This document shows, piece after piece, positions 21,800 to 33,313 of a DNA stretch of 64,000 nt. The stretch is from Apoda limacodes (lineage: Eukaryota; Arthropoda; Insecta; Lepidoptera; Limacodidae): NCBI GenBank assembly GCA_946406115.1, contig OX291540.1, forward strand, positions 6,134,563-6,198,562, read 5' to 3'. Under the pieces are notes generated by a model. The model made no database searches and was not told the origin of the DNA. It worked only from the letters and a program-made list of their open reading frames with translations. A program made the position numbers and the translations under genes. Positions within the stretch are counted from its first letter, which is position 1, and each line of letters starts with the position of its first letter.

Positions 21800-22845
21800 T
21801 TCGGGAACCATTTACCCTTGACGTGTTGGACATCAACAACATACTTTGCTATGCAGATGACAGTACTGGAGGCGCTTATTACACGAGTCATGCTAACATC
21901 TCTCGTTCCGTTGTTAAGGAAAAGCGCGGAGAACTTGTGACTCAAACCGTGAACACTCTGTCCAAGGTCTCTGACTGGGCACGGGTAAACTTGGTCCGAT
22001 TTAATCTTACAAGGACACAAGTCTGCGCGTTCACCGCTAAGAAAACCCCATTTGCTGTGGTCCCACAATTCCAGAACACTCCCCTTTCCACCTTGGGATC
22101 TTTGGTGTTCACATACCCACGATGTTCAGTTCTTAGATCATTTACAAGAAAAGGTAAAGCTGGCGTCCAAAAAACTTGGTGTATTTACAGAGCGAAGCAG
22201 TACTTCACGCCGAGGCAAAGTATGCTGCTTTAAAAGTCGCCACTTCGGCCTCATATAGAACACTGCTGGGCGGATGTACCCGGATACCAGCTTGGCCTTT
22301 TTGACTCGGTTCAACGATGGGCTGTGAGATTTGTTGACGACCCCAAACTCACTTGCCGTATCGAACCCTTAAGTCTGAGGAGAGACTTTGCCTCCCTGTG
22401 TGTGTTTTACCGCTTGAACAATGGGATGTGTTCTGAGGAATTGATCGCAATGATGCTTATGGCTACTTTATACCATCGCACCGCTCGCCATCGGCAGGGA
22501 ATTCATTCTCACACTTTAGAACTAAACTGGGTCGCGTACAGTGCGGTTTCAGAGAAACTTCCTCCCGCGAACGCTTGGGTTGTGGAATGAGCTCCCAAAG
22601 GGTTTTGATGTTGATGATGATGATGTTGAGTAAAGTGCGGTTTTACAGAATCTTTCTCCCGCGTACACTTGGGTTGTGGAATAAGCTCCCTGCCAAGGTT
22701 TTCTCTAAGGACTACAATATGGGGTGCTTCAAGAAAGAAGTTATTAGATTTTTACCACTGGTGTTGCAAGCGTCTATATGCTACGATGACTGCTTACTAA
22801 TAGGCGGACCGTAAGCTTGTTTGCCACCTTAATGGTATTAAAAAA
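21800..22845 (+). pseudogene. non-LTR reverse transcriptase pseudogene with 3' tail
   Basis: The reading begins just before the catalytic box: CYADDSTGGAYYTSHA has YADD at 21850-21861, followed by VSDWARVNLVRFNLTRTQVC. Frameshifts then lead to WCSHTHDVQFLDHLQEKVKL (about 22110-22160), RFVDDPKLTCRIEPLSLRRD (about 22327-22386) and RIFLPRTLGLWNKLPAK (about 22646-22700). The 3' tail with GGTGTTGCAAGCGTC and GTATTAAAAAAA ends near 22845. It is 5'-truncated: fingers and endonuclease are gone. A ~70-bp piece (22524-22592) is repeated imperfectly at 22632-22702. CR1-type or Jockey-type; I cannot decide which. Confidence 0.8.
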
Positions 22846-23034
22846 AAAAGTTTGCGACTTTACTTTATTAACGATCGACGCACATATAGTTCTGAATAAT
22901 TTATAATTTATTCGACGATTATTAAAATGAAGGATTTAATTGTTACATTATGAAACAAATACTTAAAAGCATCAATATGCACACATTAGTTTACTCACAA
23001 ACTTGGTATACTCAACAAAGTCAAGCATTACTTC

Positions 23035-23410
23035 ACCTTAGGCCAAAGGTCTGTTTGTCCCCTAACGGAGTACTGCTGCCTACTCTTGGTGCACATAGAT
23101 ACCAGCTTGGTCCTTGTGACTAGGTTAAAGGACGAGTTAAAAGAATTGTCGACAATCCCATAATCACAAGCGGTATCGTACTTTTAATCCTTAAGAAGAC
23201 TGCCTGCCTGTGTACTGCTTCCATGATGGGTTTTTCTTTAAGGAATTATTTGAAATGTTTCCCACAGCTACATTATACCATCGCACCGCTTGCCATAGGC
23301 ACATAATTATTAAAACTAAATGGCTACGTATAGTACAGTTACAGAAGAACTTTCTCGCACGACGAAAAGGTTATAGGATCTGCCAAAGGACTATTTTAAA
23401 AGTTCTTTAA
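23035..23410 (+). pseudogene. second, more decayed copy of the same RT family
   Basis: It parallels 22180-22720: CGGAGTACTGCTGCC.. (equivalent of the CSHLW region), a GTCGACAATCCCATAATC block, TTTAATCCTTAAGAAGACTG, then YHRTACHRHIIIKTKWLRIV and KNFLARRKGYRI. Frameshifts and mismatches are frequent. The usual 3' tail is not present; the copy fades out around 23410. Confidence 0.6.
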
Positions 23411-24237
23411 CGAGGGAACTATTTGTTCTTTAAAGGATCCGTGTATAAAGGAACGCTTAATAGTTCGTTGTGGCGAATAATATTAAAATGTTATTTTTGA
23501 CACCAATAAACGGATTTGAGGTGGCGGGATAAAACAATTATTTTTTCGTAACTGAACTGAACGTGAATAAATCACCACTGACACTGACGAAATTAATGTG
23601 GCTTAGTCCGCAATTGAAGCCACACAGAAAAATAATAATAATAATACAAAACGAACCAAATCCGCATGATCCATTTCAGCGTTTGCACTCAAACAGTGCA
23701 CATACTTTGCTAAATACTTGGCATTGCTTCAAAAAAAAAATTCTATTTTGATAATCAATAGATAATGGTTATTAATTCTATGGTTTTTGCAATCTAATGC
23801 AGCAATTTAAACAAAATATGACATGATTCCGGCCAGAAGTACCGGGATTGGCCCAAAAAACCAGAATTGCCCGGTACTTAGGGTTCCGGTACTTTCCGAG
23901 GGCAAACCCTAGTGAGTGTGCGTGTAACATATTGGTAAAAGTAATGCCAAGAAAATTTGGTATAATAAAAAAAAATTACATTACGTACCGACTTCAATCA
24001 TGGTTTGGCTCTAACGGATAAGTAATTTATTTATAATGTGATAACATAGAAATATTTGCCAAGTTTAAAAAAAAGCTTGCAATGTCGAAATTTAGGTAAA
24101 ACATTTTTTTAACATAACAACAGTAACAATATAGTCGTAAGTATCAAGTATTTAAGGGACTTGTTTAAGTAATAAGACAAAAAACTAGACAGCTAATGAA
24201 TTAAAAAATTACTAAGTATATAAATCTTCTCTAGTAC
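23411..24237. other. AT-rich stretch with one possible element end
   Basis: At 23828-23915 a palindromic set of GTACCGGG / CCCGGTAC words ends in GGCAAACCCTAG, which looks like the end of a hAT-type element, but no partner end was found. The rest is unrecognised. Confidence 0.35.
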
Positions 24238-24985
24238 CCTTGATTGAATGTAGGTCCTAAACAGACAAATCCATTTTACCAGCCTTGATTGTATTTTGGT
24301 CTTAAACAGTCAAATCCATTTTACCAGCCTTGATTGTATTTAGATTCTAAACAGTCAAATCGATTTTACCAGCCTTGATTGTATTTAAGTCTTAAACAGT
24401 CAAATCCATTTTACCAGCCTTGATTGTATTTAGGTCTTAAACAGTCAAACCCATTTTACCAGCCTTGATTGTATTTAGGTCTTAAACAGTAAAATCCAAT
24501 TTTACCAGCCTTGTTTGTATTTAGGTCCTGAACAGTCAAATCCATTTTACCAGCCTTGATTGTATTTAGGTCTTAAACAGTCAAATCGTATGTAGGTCCT
24601 AAACAGTCAAATCCATTTTACCAGCCTTGATTGTATTTAGGTCTTAAAAAGTCAAATCCAATTTTACCAGCCTTGATTGTATTTAGGTCCTGAACAGTCA
24701 AATCCATTTTACCAGCCTTGATTGTATTTAGGTCTTAAACAGTCACATTCCATTTTACCAGCCTTGATTGTATGTAGGTCCTAAATAGTCAAATCCATTT
24801 TACCAGCCTCGATTGTATGTAGGTCCTAAATAGTCAAATCCATTTTACCAGCCTCGATTGTATTCAGGTCTTAAACAGTCAAATCCATTTTACCAGCCTT
24901 GATTGTATTTAGGTCCTGAACAGTCAAATCAATTTAACCAGTCTTGATCGTAACTGTAGGTCCTAAAAGGTCAAATCCATTTAAG
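24238..24985. repeat. 45-bp minisatellite, about 16 copies
   Basis: The unit runs CCTTGATTGTATTTAGGTCT then TAAACAGTCAAATCC and ATTTTACCAG. TTTTACCAGCC recurs about every 45 bases. Variants alternate between GTCTTAAACAG and GTCCTGAACAG or GTCCTAAATAG, showing higher-order groups. One unit near 24585 lacks its second half. The edge units (24238-24282, 24940-24985) are the most diverged, the usual pattern for arrays that expand from within. Confidence 0.96.
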
Positions 24986-25193
24986 AATACGAGTGGTAGA
25001 ACTAATTAAAATTTGAATTTTTTGCAGCATACTTACATACAATATTATTCAAAAACAATGATTTATTTTTTCCTATCGAAAAAACAAAATATAAAAAACA
25101 AAACAAAATAGTCGATCGCAGCGATCTACAACCTCGTAATTTTCCATTTTTACCTATCATAACAAACTTATAGGTACTTAATTAGAATACATT

Positions 25194-25195
<2 letters not shown>

Positions 25196-25235
<40 letters not shown>
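25196..25235. repeat. (AT)n microsatellite
   Basis: About 19-20 uninterrupted AT dinucleotides. Confidence 0.97.
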
Positions 25236-25240
<5 letters not shown>

Positions 25241-25871
25241 CTTGGATTTCTCAACTATGTTTTCTACTGTAGGTTGAACAATTGCAAACACCAAAAAAGC
25301 AGCAGCTATAACTATTTTTACTTAAGACCTGATAAATGTCACGGTCATTGTTAAATAATTATATGACGATAAAAGAAAAAAAAATACTAACAGATAAATA
25401 CAACATACATAATCTAGTTATTAGGTACGTCGAAAAATAGTCGTGACTTCATCATGGCAATAAAATTAAAATTCAACGTTTAATGGCTACCCACACTACC
25501 GGAGCCAAGCACAGTTGATAGGTTTATTCCACTCAAAACTTGTCATTTAAAATTTCAAATAGCATCAAAAATAATAAATATAATTAATAAGATTTTTTTT
25601 TTTCAATTACTAAATTTTAACACAATTTCAAGATAAACTTAATTTGCTCTTTTCAAAAATTTTGACACTTTATCTTTATTAAAATTTTAAATTGCATAAA
25701 AAATAACAAATATACCTAAATTATTAAAAAAAAATTATTTAATTACTAAATTTTTCACACAATTTTCTTAATTTTCTCTTTTCCAAAGATCTTTATGTAA
25801 AAAATACAAGTTACAGATATATGGAGGTTATATAAACGATACATAAAAGTTCTAAAATAATCTGATGATTT

Positions 25872-26105
25872 TTTAATAAGCAAAAATTCGTTCGGTAGCA
25901 AGTACTGCACGCGTAACTTCTCTCGAAAATATTTCTTAGAAAAATACAGTTTTTTAGCGATAAAAACAAACCGCTGGACCGATTTTGCTCAAACTATTTT
26001 CAGATCTAAGTCATGACGTGGCGTATCGATTGATATGGTCACTAGACAAATTGGTCCATTAGTTCTTGAGATATCGAGAAGCAAAAAAAGCTAACCTACA
26101 CACAC
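25872..26105 (-). repeat. dispersed repeat, copy 2
   Basis: Inverse copy of 14105-14330: GACCGATTTTGCTCAAAC, CAGATCTAAGTCATGACGTG, GCGTATCGATTGATATGG and TTCTTGAGATATCGAGAAGC are in the mirrored order. It begins with TTCGTTCGGTAGC and is followed by CACACA repeats. Confidence 0.65.
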
Positions 26106-26182
26106 ACATATACACACAGACATCACTCTCAATTTTAGTTTATTAATTGATACAACGTAGTGATTATATTCTCTTTGCCTTT

Positions 26183-26229
26183 ATTCCCCGTGGTCCCTGC
26201 CGTAGTCCCTGGAAGGGACCACGGGGAAT
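26183..26229. repeat. perfect 16-bp stem with 15-nt loop
   Basis: ATTCCCCGTGGTCCCT at 26183-26198 is followed by its exact reverse complement at 26214-26229. A third related copy, CTCGTGGTCCCTTCC, lies just to the right (26238-26252). No run of T marks it as a terminator, and eukaryotic context makes that unlikely. Function unknown. Confidence 0.75.
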
Positions 26230-26654
26230 TTTTTTCCTCGTGGTCCCTTCCAAAAATATCATAAAAATTTAGAGAATGAGAAAATTACGAACATATATTT
26301 TGTAACCTAGACAAATGTTGTGTTTAGGTTTTTTTACTTAAGTGAATTGAAATGAAATTTAAGTCTGTTAAATTAAAAAAAAAACACCGTTCACAAGATC
26401 CATTTATACATGTTACTTAGGAAAGAGTGTCGCACTAATTATCAAAACTATCAACTACGTATTCCTTTAAAAAAAAACAAATTAATCTTATGAACTAGAA
26501 TTTAATTTAAAAAATATAAGAGTATTAATATATAGAAGCCCATACAAGAAACACGTTTACGTTGTTTTAGCTCTATCGTAAAAACAGTAAAACAAACAAG
26601 CTTCTTGCAGTAATTATATAGTGTGAATTGTAAAATATAACAACAAATAATATA

Positions 26655-26790
26655 AAACGGACAAGGTGTGAGACGGGTTCGAGCGATTACCATCTTAAAT
26701 TATCGTATCAGCGCCATCTAGCGAAAATACGCTAGATTATTAAGAAAAACAGTTACACGTTTGTTTATTTGAAATGATTACAAGTTAAGC
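26655..26790 (+). repeat. dispersed repeat, partner of 19640-19790
   Basis: ACAAGGTGTGAGACGGG, TTCGAGCGATTACCATC, GCGCCATCTAGCGAAAATAC and CAGTTACACGTTTGTTTATT are in the order described for the 19640 copy, in the opposite orientation. Confidence 0.55.
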
Positions 26791-27015
26791 AACGCCGGCC
26801 TTGGTCAGCTATTGGATGTGATGGGTTAGCAGAACACTGTTTGTGTGCGTTAAATATGTAAATGGTGGTATGGAACTAGCACATAAACTATTTTTTTATA
26901 ATACCATAAATCCTCAAAGTTAAAGAGTTCGAATTCGATGGCTCTGTTAGCAGGTATGTATTTATACATACGCACATACATAACATTACGCCTGTTTCCC
27001 AAAGGAACCCGCTTC

Positions 27016-27300
27016 TTAAAGATATGAAAGATCAGAGACAGAGTATCTAATTACAAATACCAAAGACAGCGAAGTGCTATGATTTTGACACACCTTTTCT
27101 GTTTCATTTCCACGCATCAATCCTTTTATACACGTTCGACGGTTTAAGATACTCTTAGCCTCATTTTGTTGCGTGCATCTACTTTTATTCATACTCACAA
27201 CATTCCAAAACCACCTTAACATAACATTCCTCGATTTGTTATCAACTCTTCCCACCCCGACCGACCACGACACGTTCGAAAAACTATTTTTAGACGGCCT
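27016..27300 (-). pseudogene. RTE-like non-LTR C-terminal remnant
   Basis: A 96-codon minus-strand frame includes RNVMLRWFWNVVSMNKSRC followed by ILNRRTCIKGLMRGNETEK. In lepidopteran RTE-type elements I know the order NVMLRWFGHVERMN..., a Gly/Arg-rich segment, then NRRACMKRLM...; here the Gly/Arg-rich middle is missing, so ~30 codons were deleted in frame. Other frames are open only by chance. It abuts the Jockey-type copy that starts near 27301. Confidence 0.55.
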
Positions 27301-29391
27301 CGTCACATACTAACGGCCCCAGACGACGATCTCGCTATCCGGATAGCGAGACTAGTCGCAACGTCCTCCCCTAGTAGCCCTCCCCTCAGACGACGCCAAC
27401 GTCCCCGGGTTCGTCGGCGAACGCATGGTTCTTCAGCCCGCAATAGGGCATGAATATCGGACTCTCGGAATATCGAAACTACGGAATATCGGAACGCTAG
27501 GTCCGATATTAAAATTCCGATACTGAGTAGATCCATATCGTAACATCGGATTTAGTTACACTTTTATTATGCCAGCTCGCGCTCAGCTCTTCGTGCAATG
27601 TAATGTAGTCTCTGTTACGCCTTATTAAACAGCTAAAGAGTTACATAACGCCATTACAGCTTACATATTGTGCGTCTCGCATGTTTTCGGACTCTCAATA
27701 CTGTTTCCTTCATGCAAACTGGCCTCACCTTGAGCGACTTCCGAACTTTGTTACATTGTTGTGCCCGAGTAAAATGGATGTTGTCTCCAGAGTAGTACAT
27801 GTATTCCTTGGCTAGTGTCGCGAGTAAGAAGCTGAGTAGCTTACTCTACTTAGTTTGTTATGCAGAAGTGTTTAAAATAGCTGTAGGTACTATCTGATAA
27901 TATATCAAATATTGGAATCCATGTTCATTAAACTTGACGAACAAAACAAATAATTAAACTCAAGTCTCGCCATAAATTGCAAAGCTGAATAAAAAGACGA
28001 CTATTAATATCAGCAGTAGTTACTACACTACATTCATAATTCTGAAAGATTCTATTGGCTTCCGAGGACGACACATTTTCCAAGTCAACAAGTGAATAAA
28101 TATAGGTAAAATGCAATTATAAGCATGTTCAAAATATTTTATATATGGCTGTTTGTACTGAAGCCGTCACACAAGCAAAATCGATGGGAGTTTCTTTCGA
28201 TGAAAATAGGGAACTAACGGCTACAAGGTGTAAGATGGCTTTTGACCAAGAACTTAAGATGGAAATAGAGAAATCTGTAAAAACAAGAGAGTCCTTTCTG
28301 TAGACGCCAATTCGACTTTTTTTAAATTATAAGAACGACAAAAATTGCCTGAGGAATGAGTGTATCTGATACAGGCATGCACGTAACTTATCAGTTTTGC
28401 CAAGCAGTATTAAATGTAAGCGTGTCGTCAACTGAACAAATGTAGTGTCGTTCGAAGTTCACCTTCAGATAAGTTAAGAATACGCCTTAACATTTTTAAG
28501 AATACTCAATTAGGTTTCTCTCGAAGAAAAATGTATATCATTTTATTAAATATGTAGATTTCTTTCATTTGATATTGATAATATATTATTTTATGTTTTT
28601 GACCTTTTTATTATATTAGTAGAATTAAAGTAGGCTTTATAAAATATAAATAATTATGTTGTTTATTTGTTTTTAATTATTGATTATTGAATTAACTTCA
28701 AGTTAATTCTTATTCTTAAATAATTAGTAGATAATAATGAGAAATATGCACTCTCCATGATGTAAGGTGCGTGGCGAGATGGGTAAGTGACATCACCAAT
28801 CATCAACCAGCCTACAGCATTCACTGATAGACATAGGCATTTAGATAGATATAACCCTTATGGGTAAAACTTCCAATGAACAATTGTTATCAATTTTATG
28901 TTTTTCTGTAATAGTTTTATGACCTATGTGTTGATATTGTGTTCCTTTTTATATTTTGGTTAAATATCTCTCTTTTCGTATTTAAACTAACTTTATATCA
29001 AATATTTGCAATTTCGCTATTAGTATCGGAATTTCGATATTGAAATCCAATATCGGAATTTAAAACCTTCCGATATTACATGCCTTAGCCCACACGCTCT
29101 CCTCATATACGAGGTATCAAAGAGTGCTAGGGTGCTTCTCACCCCCACCCACTCGTAATCGCAACTGCGTAACGGGGAATTCTCCTGTTGGTGCTGACTT
29201 ACCTTTGGGTTCGAGGCTCACGCCGGTCGAAGGGACGACCCCAAGAGCGACAACCCCAGCCGAGACTCCCCCGCGGGGAGCCCCTGAGCGTTGGGCGCTA
29301 TATGGGCTGAGACTCCTTCAGAGTCTCGCCCCAAAAGCCCGGTGGAACAGTAATGGCTGCATCAGCCAACTGCAGTAGTCAGTTCAGAAAA
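27301..29391 (+). mobile_element. Jockey-type 3' region, split by a hAT element
   Basis: Segments 27301-27443 and 29088-29391 together match, in order, the minus-strand copy at 54790-55195. Shared words include GACGACGATCTCGCTATCC, CGTCCCCGGGTT, CGCAACTGCGTAACGGGGAA and AATGGCTGCATCAGCCAAC. The 27301 copy lacks reverse transcriptase; the other copy supplies it. The two halves are separated by 1644 bp. Copy A carries an extra GC-rich stretch near 29270 that copy B lacks. Confidence 0.75.
27444..29087. mobile_element. non-autonomous hAT element nested in a Jockey copy
   Basis: The left end is TAGGGCATGAATATCGG and the right end reads, in complement, TAAGGCATGTAATATCGG. The flanks are GCCCGCAA (27436-27443) and GCCCACAC (29088-29095); the empty site in the second Jockey copy is GCCCGCAC, so each flank differs from an 8-bp duplication by one change. 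TAGGG ends plus 8 bp fit hAT. Copies of AATATCGG or its complement cluster near both ends (27453, 27485, 27503; 29049, 29070). No transposase is recognised within; a 62-codon minus frame (27928-28116) has no motif. Confidence 0.82.
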
Positions 29392-31130
29392 AGAAGGTTT
29401 CTTATCAAACATTCTTTAACCCTGCAAGAGAGAGAGATTCTTTTTGCTGTCTTTTAGGGTCAAGCTGCACATACTTCTCAATGCTCTCATTTCCACAGCA
29501 TTAATATTACTGTTTTAGGTATAACCCAACCCAACATTCACTTTCATACATCAATGTTGGAACCAACACACCCACATGAACGGGTGCCTTTTCAGACAAT
29601 TTCTGCAGCTCATAAAGTGGATTCTCCCATTCACCCCATTCAGCTGATTTTCCAAATTAAATCTTTCAATTTCACTCTTCACGTTGCGTCTGTTGTGAAC
29701 AAAGATCCTTAGTGGTAACCTAAAGGAACCAGGTTATAACAGGGATACTGTTACTACTGTCTCGATAGGGGCAGAATATTTCTCAGTAGCTATGGGAGGC
29801 TAGAGTCGCTTAACCGTGTGCTCAAATCCAACTCCTGGAGTGGTAGTTATTCATACAAGCACTTCAAGGCGCGATATATGTCCTATGACTTGTGCTGACC
29901 AACTTTGAAGTAATAAGTGGTGGTGGTTGGTATAAATAGACTAGAATAGAGAACTAGGGAATTAACACTAATTGGGCAGGAGGAAATCAAATCTCGCTCT
30001 GTCACAAAAATGGAACTTTTCTAACAGGAACCCTTTTGGAAGGACATTTTGTGTATTCCAAGGCGATTTACGACTCCTATAGGAATCTTCAATTTGGATA
30101 AAAAAACAATCCCGGTTCTTATTCGAGACTGAATCTAAGCTGTGCTGTTGTAAAGGTTAATGACAGCCACCTCATTTAAATTATGAAAAAAATTATCTAA
30201 TGATACTTTAAAAATGTGGCATAGACAAAGAGGACAGAAATTAACAAAAAATTGGATAATGGAGGAACAGTAAGGACAGACTTATTTCTGATATTTAAGA
30301 TCAAAGATGATCTTTTCAAAAGGTTCGTTAATTAGCTTGGATTATTTTATAAAGTTATTGACTTTGTTATAGACAATCCAGTAATGTAGCAGTTAAAAAA
30401 AAAGGTGTAAAGATAATATAGGAATAATGCAGTCAAGTCTGAAATAACAGAATCAGAAGTATTTTAACTAATTAAAAAAAAAACTGAATGTGACGGTTCT
30501 CGATGCTAGTTTTTTTCTCCTAGAATTTTACGGCTGCAGACACTAATAAATATTATATTGCAAATAATTCAGCTTCATATTTACTCCAAAAATGAGGAAA
30601 AGTATAGGTAAAAGTCACAGTATCGGAACTGGGTGTTGTTAAGCAAGTTTTACCTCAAATAATAGTGAAAAGCCCATATTGGATTAGTGGTTGACCTCCA
30701 GAGAGACGATCGATGCCGGAAGATTTCGGTGACTCAGATCCAAAATACACCCTTCTTGGCTCCAGAGCCTGTATAACTAATTGTTACGTGTCTAGACTCG
30801 GCGACAGTGAGGCGACCTCCATAAAATACGTTCACGACCGACATTTCTTTAGAGCTCAGGCATAGCACGCGAAATTCAGGTTATCTCAAGATACATAGCA
30901 AATGTACATACCCAAAGACTCAACAGCGAGAAGTGAAGATAGTGTGTAGGACGAGAAACACGAAGGAGTTGTAGTAAAATTTCTTATATCCATAGTACTA
31001 CGACATCGTAACCAAATTGTCTTCTAAGGGACATTTCGCACATTCCTAAATGCGACACTGAAATTCATATGAGACATCAATTACTCATCTAATTTATCAG
31101 GCACTTGAAAAATAATTAGTTGTGAATTTT
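29392..31130. other. stretch of moderate G+C, nothing recognised
   Basis: The sequence is less AT-rich than most of the window and reads as if it once encoded something, but every frame is closed often and I find no motif, terminal repeat or duplication. A decayed retroelement is possible. Confidence 0.35.
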
Positions 31131-31470
31131 CGCTCGGCACCGGGGTGACACACATTATAAGGTATTCTAAGAGACACGTGCTCTCTGAGAGTGGGACGGA
31201 TTCACTGAACGTCCTTGGCGAGGGGCGGGAATTAGTGGGGCGCTTGCGGCATCAGACGTTTCAATCATCCCCTAAGAGAAGGGTGGGGACCTCTATAGCT
31301 AAACAATTGGTGCGAGCGAGAAAAGCGATGCCGTGCTTATCGACCGGCTAACAAGCCACGCCCAGCGAGCGAAATATGGGCGCGCTGAAACTCCAAGTGA
31401 AAATCGAACTCCGACCCGGGCAGACGCGGTATCCGGCTAAGATGCAACATCAAGGTTACTTCCAGGCAAC
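31131..31470. other. GC-rich pocket, unclassified
   Basis: Marked rise in G+C between CGCTCGGCACCGGGGTGACA and CCGGCTAAGATGCAAC. A 68-codon plus frame (31145-31351) rich in Arg and Gly is open, but no family is recognised. On the minus strand GGAGTTCGATTTTCAC resembles a B box of tRNA-derived repeats, without a clear A box. Probably repeat-derived. Confidence 0.3.
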
Positions 31471-32279
31471 CATTTACTGGACAGGAATAGCATTTTCTTT
31501 ATTTTTGATTAAACTAAACTAATAACTGTTGGGCCGCAGAACTGTTGGACTTGGCACGTTGCAATGTAGGGCAGCAAGATGGCAGTTGGGAGTCGTTATG
31601 AGAATAGTGCTAAGGATAATACAAGTAATGCTGATAGGATAAAGCACGAATAAAGTTGATGTTTTGCAGCCCCATAGCGTGCGAGGGTTGGCTGGCCAGC
31701 ATTAAGCCAGATTAGTGTAACTCGGGTTACATAACTGAGCGCATTACGTGAAAAATAAGTAGGTAGGGGTCAGCGTACTCGGTCCACAATATGCGTTAAT
31801 ATTAAATTAAAGGAATTGTAGGCTGAGATATAGGGGAGACCCGTAAATGAGCAGTATTTGTGCAAATTTTGTAGCAAAACTATAGTATCTGAAGGATTAA
31901 AGGAAATCTCTTTTATATTTATACGAGCAATTTTTGTGCATATATCGTTCGTTTGGATGAACAGGGTATTAATTCAAAATTTACGATTTTTGATTAAAAA
32001 AAAAAAAGAAAATTTAATTTTCTAGTACTATTTGGTTTATTGGTATATTTGTTTAAAAAGCTGTTACTACATTGTTCCTATCTGTAGAATATCCATTTTT
32101 TTCATGAAGAGCAGAATTAAGAAAGTCATGAAGTGAACAAACTCGCTGTCCTGAAAAATAGCCTTTTTTTGAATTAATACCCTGTTTATCTGAACCAACT
32201 ATATATATTTTTGAGTATCTCAAAAACGACTCTGACGATTTGGATAAAATTTTGTGTTCAGATAGGGTTTTGCTTTTAA

Positions 32280-32480
32280 ATTTATTTATATCTAGTTGTA
32301 CTTTTTGTAAAAACGCGATTTTTGAAAAAAAAAAACGTGCAAAGCTCGGTCGCCCAGGTACTATGATATAAGACTTGCTTTTGTCCAATACATTACCTTA
32401 TTAAATTTCACACAAAACATGACGTTTCAAGGTGTCATAATGCCATAAATTATTTAAGAAACATATGAGATGTTTGATGT
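32280..32480 (+). repeat. dispersed repeat related to 35130-35460
   Basis: ATAAGACTTGCTTTTGTCC..CATTACCTTATTAAATTTC and CGTTTCAAGGTGTCATAATG..ATAAATTATTTAAGAAACATAT occur in the same order near 35130-35170 and 35400-35450. A further related block (GTGCAAATTTTGTAGC) lies at 31861 and 35090. The overlapping 111-codon minus frame (32053-32388) is taken to be spurious. Confidence 0.5.
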
Positions 32481-33109
32481 AATGTAAGTATATAACTATA
32501 TTTTATGTTTTTAAAAAAAATATTATGCATATTGTTAGTATTATTCTGTAAGCTTTCTCGCCTATATCGCCCTCTTAATAAATGTTTTAACATGCAAAAG
32601 TCGCATAAATTCTCAATACACGTATCTGTCACCCTCCTTAATTTTCCTAGACGTACGATAAGTATGCTTTTAGTAACCAAGCATCTACTTTAATTGATTT
32701 TAATCGCACCATTCGCTTTATTGCCACTAGAGCAAAAACCGTTAATAAATCAAAATATTAAAAAGCTTAATTTATTTTAACGTATCACTTTTGCTTACTT
32801 ACAAGCAATGTAAGCAAGGCACTAGAGTTTACTCGTTTTTGGTAAATAACTTATTTATTAAAATGTAACTAATGTTCTTACTTATTTATTAAAATCAACT
32901 ATTTTTTGCTTCATTCTTATAACTAGCGACACCAGTACGGTCTAAACCATCGACTCCAACAAACTTAAGTAAGTCCATCACTCTATAACCACTGCGGCGC
33001 CGTAACATAATATTAAAATTCGCAATGCAATAATATAAAAAATATTAATAATTTACTCTTTCTCTCTGCCAATTACCATCTCACCTGTCGACGGCCACTG
33101 CTTAACGTG

Positions 33110-33235
33110 AGTCTCCCATTGATTCCTCAACCGCTGGTCTTGAGTTCCACGATACATCTAGTGGCTTTGGTTAGGTAAGGTTTAGGTTAGGACCTCGCAG
33201 TGCGCGAGTCCAAATCGCACTTAGCCTATCTTCTC
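33110..33235 (-). repeat. degenerate SINE-like head
   Basis: On the minus strand GGCTAAGTGCGATTTGGACT then CGCGCACTGCGAGG is a mutated form of the GGCCAAGTGCGAGTCGGACT head found intact 100 bp away in the opposite orientation. Confidence 0.45.
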
Positions 33236-33313
33236 TAGATATTTTTATTGTTTATTAAAAGATTAATTAAGTATCTGATTGCTTGATATAATCTGTCGTA
33301 AAACTGAACAAAA

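Noticed and set aside
21736..22068. 110-codon minus frame
   Set aside because: It is the antisense of the reverse transcriptase palm region on the plus strand.
23828..23915. Possible hAT right end GGCAAACCCTAG
   Set aside because: No matching left end or duplication found within the window.
26183..26229. Rho-independent terminator
   Set aside because: The window is eukaryotic and no gene ends here.
27303..27536. 77-codon Arg-rich minus frame
   Set aside because: Spans the junction of a Jockey UTR and a hAT end; antisense to both, so spurious.
32053..32388. 111-codon minus frame
   Set aside because: Lies across a dispersed repeat shared with 35130-35460, where the frame is not kept.
33160..33200. 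TTAGG-like words resembling insect telomere repeat
   Set aside because: Only three imperfect copies in GGTTAGGTAAGG..TTTAGGTTAGG; part of a degenerate SINE-like region.
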